64,000 nucleotides of DNA from contig JABAKD010000021.1 of assembly GCA_012845835.1 (NCBI GenBank), forward strand, positions 3,622,206 to 3,686,205, read 5' to 3'. The notes below the pieces were generated by a model that did not search any database, was not told the origin of the DNA, and saw only the letters and a program-made list of their open reading frames with translations. The position numbers were made by a program, and so were the translations under genes. This document shows positions 10,468-23,400 of the stretch, piece after piece; the first letter of the stretch is position 1; each line of letters opens with the position of its first letter. The stretch is from Undaria pinnatifida. Its lineage: Eukaryota > Sar > Phaeophyceae > Laminariales > Alariaceae.

Positions 10468-13400
10468 CTGCATCACGTACATGCAGAACAGGCAGTGACA
10501 ACGTTGAAAACCTGCAGGTTAAACATGAGCACATCAGGCGTGGGCAGAACCGCCCGCTTCTGAAGGGACAGCTTAGCTTCTATCAGCTACTCCAGCACGC
10601 ACGAGGTCAGCCGATACGTGCGGGCAGAATTGCGTCACACACGCACACCACGGACAGAGGCAACGCTGAAGAGTATATGCTAAGCGAGTTCAAGGCATTT
10701 TGCGCGACCAGGGGGGTTTGCGGTCTGGCCAAACAGTTCATGGGCAAAACCGCCGGCTGCCGAAGAGTGGCATCTATGAGATGCAACCCCTTAGGGGCTT
10801 CGAAGAAGGAGGGAAAAAACGAAGAACACCAATGACCGCGGCTACGGCAGTAGGCAGGGCACGTGTAGGACCCCTTGTTTCAGCGGTTCGGGACCTCTGG
10901 CGTAAGCTCGCGCCTTACCTGGTACATATTTACGAGTCGCACGCTTTTCGTTGCTGTTTGTTTTGCGACAGACATAACCACGGGTTTGTTTTTCACACTA
11001 GCGTTCCCGATTGAAGAAACCGGCCGTTGTACGGACACGCGCAAACATCATAACAACATCATGCGCGCTACAGCATCGTTGCAATACGCAGTTCCCTGAG
11101 TACACGTGATAGCATGCCTTGTACGTGGTCTACCAACGTATGTCACGAAGCAGTTTGCTTGCTATCATGTGTGTTTTGCGTACGCATCATACGGAGACTA
11201 GATCGCAACTGCACCCTTGTAGTCTGAAGGAATCAATTTGCTCCACGAGACGCAATTTCCCGGTGGGGTCTGGGATAATTGTAGCTGGGGTCAGCGAGTT
11301 AGACAGAACAACGCGGGTCATTCAGTACGTTTTTTTTTCATCATAGGACGAGCGCATCAAGCGCCCCGCCCCTATGTGATCACTGCTCTACTCCTCCGCT
11401 TCTTCCGTCCCTCATCAGATAAATGTGTTGGACACAGCGAATGAATCTGAAATGGAATCGCCAACAGCATGTTCTCTCTTCTGCTGATGCTTTAGCGCCA
11501 TACGATTTCACTTGTCCGAGGGACGTGCGTTGAGCCTATCGATAACAATTCAACCGAGTACTGCCGACCATCGGAAATCGAGTTTGCGAGCGCATAAGCC
11601 ACGAGGTGGTACCCCTGATATCCTCTATATAAGCCCAATGTCGTCTTCAGTCAGTTCCTAGGGTCTGCTGGTATTATGGTTTTTATTTTCGTTTCCTTTC
11701 CTGGCTTCGTCTTCTTTTCTTTTTCTTGTCTTTTCTTTTCTTTTTTTTTCTTTTTTTTTTCTTTTTTCTTCTTTTCTTTTCTTTTCCCAATTGACTTGAT
11801 TCTGACGTGCGCATGCGTAGTGATAGGTACCACGTGTAATATATTCGTGGGAGTCTTTTCTGGGCGGCAAGCGGTGTAGCCGGTGTTTTCAGGCGCGAGT
11901 AGTGAGACGTATGTACCAGTGTCGACCTGGCACATCGTAGGCTGACTCCCGATTTCACTGCTTTATATCGTTCTGGCAAAGGCATGACACCTGCACTATC
12001 TGCATTTTTGGTGGAAGCTCGTGAAAGCTTCCGTGGAAGCTTCCATCGCTTCCATGGAAGCTTTCATGAGAGCAATGAAAACTGCCATGGAAGCGTGGAA
12101 GCTTCCACGGAAGCAACTTCCACGGAAGCTTCCATGAAATCTTGCACGGAAGCTTCCACGGAAGCAACTTCCACGGAAGCTTCCACGAAAGCTTTCACGG
12201 AAGCAACTGCCACGGAAGCTTCCACGGAAGCTATTTCCACGCAAGCTTCCATGAAAGCTTCCAACGAAACTTCCACGGAAGCAACTTCCACGGAAGCTTC
12301 CATGAAAGCTTGCACGGAAGCAACTTCCACGGAAGCTCCCATGAAAGCTTCCACGGAAGCAGCTTCCACGGAAACAACTTCCACGGAAGCTTCCATGAAA
12401 GCTTTTACGGAAGGTTCCACGGAAACAACCTAACCCGAACCCTAACCCTAACCATAACCATAACTTTTACCCTAACCCTCACCGTGACCCTAAGACTCCA
12501 TGGAAGTAACTTCCACTTCCATGGAAGCTTCCATTGCTTCTGCGAAAGCTTCCATTAATTCCATGGAAGCTTTGGTGGAAGCTTTCGTGGAAGCTTCTGT
12601 GGAATGTTCTTCCACGGAATCTTTCATATCTTCCATATCTTCCATGGAAGCTTCCACGAAAGCTTACGGAAGCTCCCATGAAAGATTCCGTGGACGTTAC
12701 TTCCGTGGAAGCTTTCATATCTTCCATATCTTCCACGGAAGCTTCCACGGAAGCTTCTATGAAGAATTCCGTGGAAGTTACTTCCATGAAAGCTTCCATA
12801 ACTTCCGCAAAAGCTTCCATTACTTCCATGACATATTTCATGGAAGATTTCGTGGAAGATATTTCCATGGAAGCTTTCGTGGAAGCTCCCGTGGAAGTTA
12901 CTTCCGTGGACGCTTTCATATCTTCCATATCTTCCATGCAACCTTCTACGGAAGCTTCCATGAAGACTTCCGTGGACGTTACTTCCATGAAATCTTCCAT
13001 AACTTCCACGAAAGCTTCCATGAAAGCTTCCATGGAGGCTTACTTCCATAGAAGCTTTCGTGGGAGCTTCCGTGGAAGCTCCCGTGGAAGTTAAGTCGGT
13101 GGAAGCTTTCATATCTTCCATATCTTCCATGAAAGCTTCCATAAATTCCGCGAAAGCGTCCATTACTTCCATGAAAGCTTCCATGGAAGATTTCGTGAAA
13201 GTTACTTCCACGGAAGCTTTCGTGGAAGCTTTCGTGGAAGCTCCTGTGGAAGTTTCGTCGGCGGAAGCTTTCATTTCTTCCATATCTTCCATGGAAGCTT
13301 CCACAGATGCTTCCATAAAAGCTTCCGTAAAAGTCACTTCCATGAAAGCTTCCATGGAAGCTTTTGTGGAAGCTTTCGTGGAAGCTCCCGCGGAAGTTAC

Positions 13401-16400
13401 TTCCGTGGAAGCTTTGATATCTTCCATATCTTCCATGGAAGCTTTGGAAGCTTCCATGCAAGCTTTCATGAAAGGTCCCATCGCTTCAATTTCTTCCATG
13501 GAAGCTTCCATGGACGCTTCCATAACTTCCATATCTTCCATGAAAGCTTTCATGAAAGCGATGGAAGCTTCCACGGAAGCTTTCATGAGCTTCCACGCAA
13601 AATGCAAGTAGTGCCGGAGACCGGACTTGCGTCAGCTACGACATATTGTCTTATGCGTGTGCCGCGTTTGGTATCGTTTGTGTTTTCCCTGGGGTATTCC
13701 TCCGCTCCAGAGTGACTGGAGCCTGTCCTGTCACCACGGACTTGATTATGCGAGTTAATGTGAGAACAACAACAACCACACACGCCAACGCAACATTCAA
13801 TACAATTTAGTATGGAGGTGTGATTCACATTCGGGAATAATAGGAGAGGTTGGCATTATTGGGAAATGGGAGCATTCTATTGGATGGAGATCCTGAGATT
13901 ATGTCATGTCAGAATACTAGTAAACGCGCGGTTAAAACATCCCTGCTACGGTAATACGTTGGTTTTGGGGCGAACTCCGATGCGACACGCCCGCCGTACA
14001 TCTAAATCCTTCTACCTTTTTCACAGCAATAAATACACCTTTTCTTGTACGTCTACCTTCTTGGTCCTCGGCTCTACTCTACCGCCTGCTTAATGCAACG
14101 AACCTCATGAGTCTACCCACCCGGCACTAACATTTGCATTAAGAACCGTAAGCAAGACTACTGTAGTAATAGCAGTAGCAATAATAATAAGGGTAGTATT
14201 GACAACATTATTATATTAAGAGTTAGTATGAGAACAATACATAGTGTGACTGATTCTACGATAGCCCCCCCTCCCCAAAACTAGCGATTTTCTTTAACGA
14301 ACGTTTCATCATCATGGCTGCTCGACACTAGGAAGGATATACGATTGAAAACAGAAGGTATCCATATATATATATTTTTTGTGTGCAAAGACCTATCGAT
14401 CGATGGCGTCGGGGTGTCGAGGGATGCCATATTTCAGGAGGTACGACGGGGAGTTGGTTTTGAAACCGGCGATTTCGTTAAAGAAAAGTTGGGGGGGCTA
14501 CCGTAGAACGACTCTTGTGTACATTCTCAGTGGAGGAGCTCCGTGAGTCGAACACGTTCGGTCTTGACAGCACCACCTCCGTGGTCGCCCGTGGTTCATA
14601 ACTCACCGGTCGAATTTGGCAGCGAAGACCAGGTTGCTGTAGAGGAGGCACACCGTGGTCAGCACAATGACGGCGCTGATCATGCCGTGAACGATGGATC
14701 GATTTGACTGGCACTCGCGAAGCCAGGAATTGAATTCCTTTGCCCTTGTAGTTCTGACCACTGCCAGGTGGATCCTGCCGCGCGGTCACAGCAATACAAA
14801 AAACAGTTGGACCCACGTCACAATATTTATCAACGACTCGTGCTTCAACACGGGCAGCACGTTTTGGCTGGGAACCTGTTTCCGAATGCCGGAGCGCCCC
14901 CTGATCCCAAATCGCCCGATTTTCAGTATATATTTTGCTGTATTTTCCTTATCTTATCTAGACCATGGAAGAGTGGTATTTCGTACGTACCACATCAATT
15001 TATGATAAAAAAAAAACAGTTTCAGGGGAGGTATAAAGCTCCCCACGAGAAGGGACCGAGAGGCAACAATCGCTTCACGTCCACTCTGTGTAGCATTCGT
15101 CACCGTTTTGACCTTAACTGAAAGAGCTACCCGATGTCGGTAGAATCCAACGAACGGCTGACTCACGATTGTGCTACACAACGAGGCCGTTTAAGCTCCT
15201 TTCTGGGTGAAAACAAACCATTTCACTGCGTTATGGTTACGCTTGCGTGAGGTACAAAGCTGATCGAGCAATGTGCCTCAGGAAAGTTTACGCCAACTGT
15301 AAACCTGGGCCATGGGATGGGCTAGTGGGTTAACGGTAGGGTTTTTACCAGAGCTCGGGGCTCTGGCTGAGATACAGCCCTGCTCAAGCGAAGAACTCGA
15401 GGAACAGCACGTGCACCCATTGGCTTAGCATGCGGCATGGGCGCCTTAGTGGGACTGTTTTTTACAGGTATCACTGATGATCGTGAGGCGGAGTGGCTTC
15501 AGACAAAGGTACTGTAGGAGGGGTGGGGGGCGAGGTCATTTGCTTTCTTGCCTTTTGCCTTTAGGCCATCGACCACGCATCCCTTTGGAGGCAGAGTAGC
15601 ACTATTTTCATGTGGCGCACCCGACTTTGAAACGGTAGATCTTCACATCAGCAAACTACGGTAGGTGGGGCACGTTTAAGGACTTGATTCTCACCGGCCC
15701 TGGGCTTAGCACGAGTGACTTTACTATCCTGTTGTTTGTGGCGGTGCTAGCGTGAGTGACTGTCACCCTATTGCTTGTGGTGGTGCTTTATTAATGCGCG
15801 CAATACGCCCCTTGCCGATGTTTGTGAATATCGGAAACTGCCTGCGCGCGTGGGCTAGAGACATGCACGCCGAACACGTTTCGAAAGCAAGCAGCACCCA
15901 CGGAATGATTTAGAGATTCAAGAACTTGCGGTTCAAGAGGCTGCGTTGACACCCAAGCCCTCGAAAAGGAGGCTTTTCTGTCCATGAAGACAAGCGCTCT
16001 CGTGGGGGGGGGGTTCAATTGTACAGGCCATGCATGTGTGCAAACCTACAATATATACTACTAACCTTCACCGCTTGGGTTTACCTTAGGTTCTTTTTTT
16101 ATTTATTTCGTTACCCCCCCTCCCCCCCCCCGGTCAAAGGCTGGGAGTTTGTGTCCAAGTAATTTCTGACTGGCTGGGCTCCTCAATCAAGCAGACTATT
16201 CATAACGAACTACATATGTTCGCCGAAAAAATGTCGTTATATTTTCGATTTTTTTCTTGTTCACCTAGACCATGGCATTGATCGACAGTTTTCACCTTTT
16301 TGTGTCATTTATATCAGCCTTTTGGGCGAGGTACACAGCTGGTCACGTGAGCAGCCTCAGAAACATTCAGCGCTACCGACACCGGAGCACGCCTCAATAG

Positions 16401-19400
16401 CGAACGTTACACCCACCGCTGCTGCGTTTGTGCCGCGAGTTGTGCATTGGCACGTGCTTCGACATCGGTATGTCAAGGAACTTGTGGAGTATCCGTCCGT
16501 TTGACCACTTGCAACAGGTTAACCAATAGCTTACCCAAACTAAGCCTTATAACACTCTCCCCTCCTGAAACGGCGGAATAGCAGGTCGGCCGGATATACG
16601 GGCGGACCTGTCAATTATCCTAGCCGTTTAATTCCCTGGGTATACCACGGAGAGTATTTTTCAAGTTCGACATGGGGAAAGTCTAAAAAGTTTATTATGG
16701 TGGATGTGGGATTTGAACACGCGACCCAAAAAACCCATGGTCCTGCCGACGACGCCATTTGTTAAGGTTATCAGTGGGGTATTAGTCCGTTTGACCACTT
16801 GCAACGTGTTAACCAATAGCTTACCCAAACTAAGCCTTATAACACTCTCCCCTCCTGAAACGGCGGGATAGCAGATCGGCCGGATATATGGGTGGACATG
16901 TCAATTATCCTAGCTGTTTCATTTCCTGGGTATACCACGGAGAGTATTTCTCAAGTTCGACATGGGTAAAGTCTGAAAAAGTTTATTATGGTGGATATGG
17001 GATTTGAACTCACGACCCACAAAAACCATGGTCCTGCCGACGACGCGATTTGTTAGGTTATTAGTGGGATTTGAGGAGCCGCATCTTCGACTCATGGTCT
17101 AGTTCGTAGAACCGAAGTTTTCCCGAATCTCCCATATTTCTGTTTATGCGGCTTATCAGGGTGGGCTAGTGTTAAGACACGGCCTCGAAAGGCCTGTAAT
17201 TATCCGAACTTGAGATCATTTGGATGGGTTTCGTATGATAAGGTTGGCGTTTTATATTCGGGAAAGTTAGGAAATAGATCGGAGGCACATGCCTTCGATC
17301 CCAAAAGCTATCCATGGCTCTGGTGGAATCGAATAAAACAGAGTTTTCAGAAAAATGGGAACGGAGCTTAAAATGAGAACCAATCGTTATCTCCAGAACC
17401 ATGTGGTGTATCAGAGGACCGAAATGATCCTGCGAAACCCCTGTGAGAGGAGCTCGTCAGAACGGTCATGCTCCATCTCATGCCTTCGGGTGGGCGCAAA
17501 AAGCGATATACGCTGGCTCTATGGTGATTTCTCTAGATGCTGGCTACCGAGGCGATGCCGAGGACTTCCAGCCTGAGCGACAGCTCATTCGAAGGCTGCT
17601 GTACAGCCCCACAGGACTGTCATTTTTTTTTTCTGAGTTTTACATAGTTGGTTTGCTTTCTAAAAAAAAACGTCCGTTCTCATTTTAGGCTCCGTTCCCA
17701 TTTTTCAGAAAACTCTGTTATAAGCTATGTCTCTACGAAGGCAAAGAAAGTGAATACATCTCCGAGGACCTGCTCAATTGGCAAACCTGCAGGGGGCACT
17801 CTGTGTCCCCACCTATATTAGTGGGGTATTAGTCCGTTTGACCACTTGCAAAAGGTTAACCACGAGCTTACCCAAACTAAGCCTTATAACAGGTAGCCCC
17901 GTTTGACCAAACGTTTGCAGACTGATACGGCTTTTTATCTGAACAATAGCCCACCAACAACGTTGAAATATCGTTTGCGCATGTTATATTACGCTGTTTT
18001 TGTCTCGTGCCTAGGCCATGGACTTGCCCATCTTTTCGCACTTGCTTTTTTATCTCATGATCTATACAGAGGTCGCCACGTGAGGAGTCCCAAAAAACAA
18101 TAATGTGCGCCTCATCCGTGTGGTATGGGTGGTTTGTTGGCTACGCTCCTAGGGAAGAAAATTGTACCACTCTCACCATGGCAACACTAGCTTCCACGCA
18201 GCTGTTTGCCCCTTGCGCAATCCTTGCCGCATAAATGCCGATTGGGCGTACAGTCAGACAGTCGTGTAAGCTCAGAGCGGCACACAATATTACCTGATAA
18301 CAGCAAAGTAACCGTGTGCCTCCGTGTGCATTATGTACGGCAACCCACCCAACGTAAAACGCGTGGCACGGAACGCAGGCCAGAACGTGCGTTGTCGAGG
18401 AGTCATCTCTCACTAGGGGTGCAGCAAAAGCTTCCGGTAAATAAATCCTGATTGTGCGGGGCCAAATATCTCACCCGAAACAAGACTCTTCGAAGACATC
18501 CCTTCACGAAACCCGACCACCATGTCTATGCGCTTGTCCTAAGACGAACATACTCGTAAAAGTGTCATTCAAACCGGTAGTTCCACGCTTGGGGGGGAGC
18601 TGGACCGGTCAGAAACGTTTGCCTCCATACGCTCAACCCCGACCGAGGGATGACTGAGCTGGTCTCGCTCTTTGGAAGGTTGCTGACACGAAAAACGTCG
18701 CTTCCGAGGCGGGGCTCCTTGGTAACTCACCTATACGCCCCTTGTACGACTGTCGCCGCAGCATGCTTTTCAGGCGTGGGATCCGACCACGAGGCGATGA
18801 GGTCGTCTTCGAACACGTCTGCGAGCACCAGCTCGTGTTTCCTCTGCAGTCGCACCATGTACGAGCACACTAACGTCGCCAGTCCACCGACAACGGCACC
18901 TTGAAAACCATAGCAAGCGATACGTACACCCAGTAATACGCGCGATCGGAGTATCACACACAGCTTGCGAATATGAGTTTCGACAACATCTTCGATCTCA
19001 CAGCTGGAGTGTATTTTCATTTTTATAACATACCAGGTATATATAGGAGCGGGAGGTGCGTCGACCATCCTGCGAGGCCGTTCATTGAGATAATCGCAAT
19101 TGCATAGTTCCGGGGAACGGAGCGCGTCCGGTTTTCGCCCGTCACGCAGGCATTTGTTTGAACCAAAATAGGGGCGGGATTGAGATTAGCGAATACCAGG
19201 TATTGTATAGCGAGATCGTGTGCGGGTATCTTCTTCACGTTGAACGAATGGTCCTGCAGTTGGTCAAGACCATACGGTAGGGGGTACCCCCAATTTTCAC
19301 CACCGGGTCTAAGCCAAAAAAGGGTATACCGTTAATCAAGACTATGCGGTAGGGGGTGCCCTCACTTTTCACTACCGAATCAAAGCCAAAAAAGGGTATA

Positions 19401-20362
19401 CCTCTGATCAAGGCTACGGTAGGGTTGTACCCCCAATTTTTACCACCGGATCAAAGCCAAAAAAGGGTATACCTCTGATGAAGACTACGGTAGGGGGGTA
19501 CCCACCAATTTTAACTACCGAGTCTAAGCCAAAAAAGGGTATATCTTTGATCAAGGCTACGGTAGGGGGGTACCCCCAATTTTCACTATCATGTGTTTAA
19601 GCTACTCGCGCGAGTGACTGTACCTCGCTGGCAAAAAGACGTTCTCGGAGATTTTCTTGCGTGCAGCGTAGCTACGAGCTATCCCTTTTCGTGTGTTATT
19701 GTCGAGACTATTAAACGGCACGAAAGCCCGTGACCGCAAGGAACAGGGGGTTTGCTCGTGCGAGTGACACCGAGCCACTGAAAAAAAAGTGCCCCAAAAG
19801 GGGGTAAGACAACATAACCCCCCCCCCCCCCCCCCCTACCGTACCATTGGTCTGCTGTTAAAATGTACGCATTCTGAATCGTCACTGATGGATAGTCCCA
19901 GAGTTACACAAGTGCCGTGGACACTAATTTCGAAAGGGTGTGTGCACAAAGAAGAGAAGAACGTCGTTACACCTGGGGAACACTTGCCAACGTCCCTGGT
20001 TGGAGCAGGTGCGCACGCACATAGGCGCCCCACGGCGTCAGGAGGGTAAGCGTTCGACCCGCCAACTTATTCAATAAAGGCATGTGATGACGAATAGGAT
20101 CGATAATATGTTGAATGAAAATGGGTGGGGAAGGAAAGTTTGGCAATGATTGGCGGAGTATCAAACGAGAGCTACTAGTGATTTACCGAAGGATGTTTGA
20201 ATCACGTCGGGACGGCATCCACGCTGAACTGCCGGAGGACGAAATAAATTTGTAAAGAAGATTTTTGACCATGGTACGAGTGATAATAACATAAATGGGG
20301 GAGAACGAGGAGGTGGAGGAGGGCGGCGACGACGACGACCACAACAATACAACAACAACAGC

Positions 20363-20394
<32 letters not shown>

Positions 20395-20398
20395 CTTC

Positions 20399-20479
<81 letters not shown>

Positions 20480-23400
20480 TACAACAATTATTGAAAGATC
20501 TACGGCAAATCCCTCGTGTACCGAACCCTCCTCTAAATGGCGCCCTGTACATCGTACGCCGTCCACATGCCATGCACTTCTCCACTGCTGCCGCGTGCAC
20601 TAAATACTGCTGACGTCCTTAAAACATATTTATAAAATACTGCCTGCTGGATACTACCGCTGTACGCCGAGTTTGAAATTTCCTTGCGCCACCCGGATAT
20701 AATGACATTATGACTATACAACGATTTTTACTCGTGTCCTCCTTAACGCCGGTGCACGCCACGCATATATACTGGCATTATATCACCTCATCTCTAAGCC
20801 TCGCGTCGTCGGTGGTGCGAGGATGATGAAACGACTCAATCTTAGACCGGAGTTCTTGTAGTGCTCATAATATTAATACCTTTAATGGTCACGTGTGCTC
20901 TGATGGGGATATCATTGTTCGTGCCGGGAGGGTTCCTCAACACACATTCGAGAGAACAGTTTACGGATTCTTTGAATGATAGCGAACCTTGCAGCAGCCC
21001 TAATCCTATCCCTGACCGAATCAAACCCAGCCAGCCAAGACAGGGACAAGCTCCTACATTCTCGTACTCAGTGTGCTCCATCAGTTCTTTGGAATAATTG
21101 GTGAGCTCTACGCTAGCCTGAACATTTCTGGCTGACTCGACTCCACCACGGAGGAGTTCTCCACATACATTGGCGTATAAAAGGAGTCCCATCTACTTTT
21201 TTCGATGGCCCAGATTATGTTCTGTTTGACTATTGACCCCCCATCGCCCGCATGACGAGGAAAAAGCGACCAAGAATAAACCTCGTGGAGGTTTGGGTAC
21301 CACGTATAAGCCTTCCGTCTTCAGTGCAACCTACATGCCAGTAATCACGTCATCAAGCGCAGTCGTTCTTCACCAACTGTAACGTAAGTTTACTCAGTTA
21401 TTTCGCTACGATGGGAAGCGGGAAAGTCCCACCCAAGCCCAAGACAAGACAAGACAAGCCAACGTGACCCAAGCCAAGACACCCCAACCAAAATAAATTG
21501 CTATGCTGTCATTGGGCGTTGGTGTGTGCGCGTCCAGCAATGGATGCACTCGATATTAATACGGGGACTCAGTGGTCGGGTGGCAAACGCACGCATGAAA
21601 ACGTATGAATACTAAGTAGTTAGTGTTTTACGCTTGTGGAAAGGACGCTATCACACTAACGCCAAGCGGGTATCTCCTTCCCCCACCCATGGGGAGGACG
21701 ACATCATGATTAACTCAGGCAGGCGACGGGATTTCTCGCCCACGGCAACGACGGCTTTGCACTAAACGTCAAGTATTCAGTGCCGCTTCTCACCAATAGC
21801 AAGGACTGTTTGCGTCCCAAACAGCAGGCCACCACAGAGCACTAGGCCTGGCGCACAAAGCGCTTGGAAAGCCATCACCTGGCGCATGCAGGGAATGGCG
21901 TGGAGGGGGGCAGTCGAGCACACTCTAAATAGCATTATTAAACCGTTTTGGACCTGCACCCTCGTGGTGGGGGAGGCCTCACTGGTGGACATTCCGTGAC
22001 CCCCCTCCCCGCAAGGACCGCAGCCCGCGCGCCGCGAACCCTCTCACCGAGCGTTCGTGGTCGTGGGCCTGGAGACGTAAGGTGATCTCGACTTCCAGCC
22101 TCGAAGAACCCCCTTCGAGAAAGGGGCATGTTCAACCCCACGAACCATCCCATGCCTTAGGTATAGTTCTTGAGGCATATTTTCTTCTAATGTTTCACAT
22201 CCAACCAGCATAAGCCTTCATCGCCGATCTTCCCGTTATCATGTAGAGGTGTGTCTAGTATTTTCTGAGGCTATTTACATGGAGAGCTTCATAACACCTC
22301 AAGAACCGAAAGGCAGCCCGAGAAAAAGCCCATGACCCAGGTATGGCGAACAATGTCATTTCCCAGCAAGGATGGTATTGCGAAGGGTTTGGCACAAATA
22401 ACCCCGTCATGTAAATTGTTGTTCTTCTTTCCCCAATAGTGCTACCTTAAATTGAAGCACGTGTCCTCGAGACGTTCCCACGGGGAAGAAGAAGCTCGTT
22501 GGAATAAGCACGAAAGGCGCGGGTACTGAATCGATATCCACTCAATTCCCTCGTTAAGGAGCCCCGTTTGTTTGAACAAAGTTGACCGAACGGTGGTGCC
22601 CTCATCGTAGCACGCTTCATATGCATATACTATCGCACATACTGTTGCATAAACTACTGCATATATATAATACCCCCCCCCCCCCCTTTTTTTTTTGCTC
22701 GCTTTCTCTTGCTTAAACGCCCCACCTAATATCGAAATCCGTCACAGTAATAAACACTTCCACGCCCTGGATATCGCCTCGTTATCTTTTTATTGCCGTC
22801 CATGCCGCTGCTGCAATTCCCACCCACCCTCGCCCCCAAGGCCCCCTCCTTCCCCACCACCCGCACCATCGCCTAGACCTAGCACCACGCGTACAGCAAA
22901 CCCCTACATCTATGCGATCCCCCCCCGCCCCCCGCCCCCCCCCGACACATTTTCCCCCTCCTCCCCCACAAGAAGGATTTATAGTTTCCACGCACAAATT
23001 GACCTGCCCCACCCGTCCCCCCCCCTCCCGCCACCCTTTTGATCAAAATCAGCCCCCCACGTCCTTAAAAATTCCGCCCTCCCCTCACCGGTTATTCGAC
23101 TTACAGTATTCACTTGATAAACTGATGCATTTCCTTTCACAGCTGTCAGATTTTGTCCCCCTCAGAAACGGGTTTTATAGTTTCCGCGCACAGACTGCCT
23201 AACATCACGCTGTTGACCCTGCTAGCTACACTGTAGTTGCAAGGGGAGTCGCCGACCTATATCCTTAATGAGGACACACAACCCGTAATACGCGCGATCG
23301 GAGTATCACACACAGCTTGCAAAGATGAGTTTCGACAAAATCTTCGATCTCACAGCTGGAGTGGATTTTTATTTTTATAATATAATATTTCATATATTAT

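Noticed and set aside
11984-13611. ORFs of 118-327 codons on both strands (Ser/Glu/Ala or Phe/His/Gly/Ser repeats)
   Set aside because: Product of the minisatellite unit length; no non-repeat domain, and most frames are open at once.
15468-15510. Short + strand exon-like segment with TTTTTTACAG acceptor and AAAG|GTACTG donor
   Set aside because: Isolated, 14 codons, opposite to the surrounding gene and without a family match.
16698-16765. A functional tRNA gene
   Set aside because: A-box and B-box-like motifs are present but the head continues into a repeated body, recurs in tandem, and no clean cloverleaf could be drawn; a SINE is the better reading.
19261-19600. CRISPR array
   Set aside because: The regularly spaced units are contiguous 72-bp repeats without unique spacers, in a eukaryotic intron and derived from a transposon end.
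20161-20603. Poly-Leu, poly-Val, poly-Thr and poly-Cys ORFs
   Set aside because: Frames of a (CAA)n microsatellite.
22695-23042. Proline-rich + ORF and glycine-rich minus ORF
   Set aside because: C-rich low-complexity tract; no splice sites or domain.
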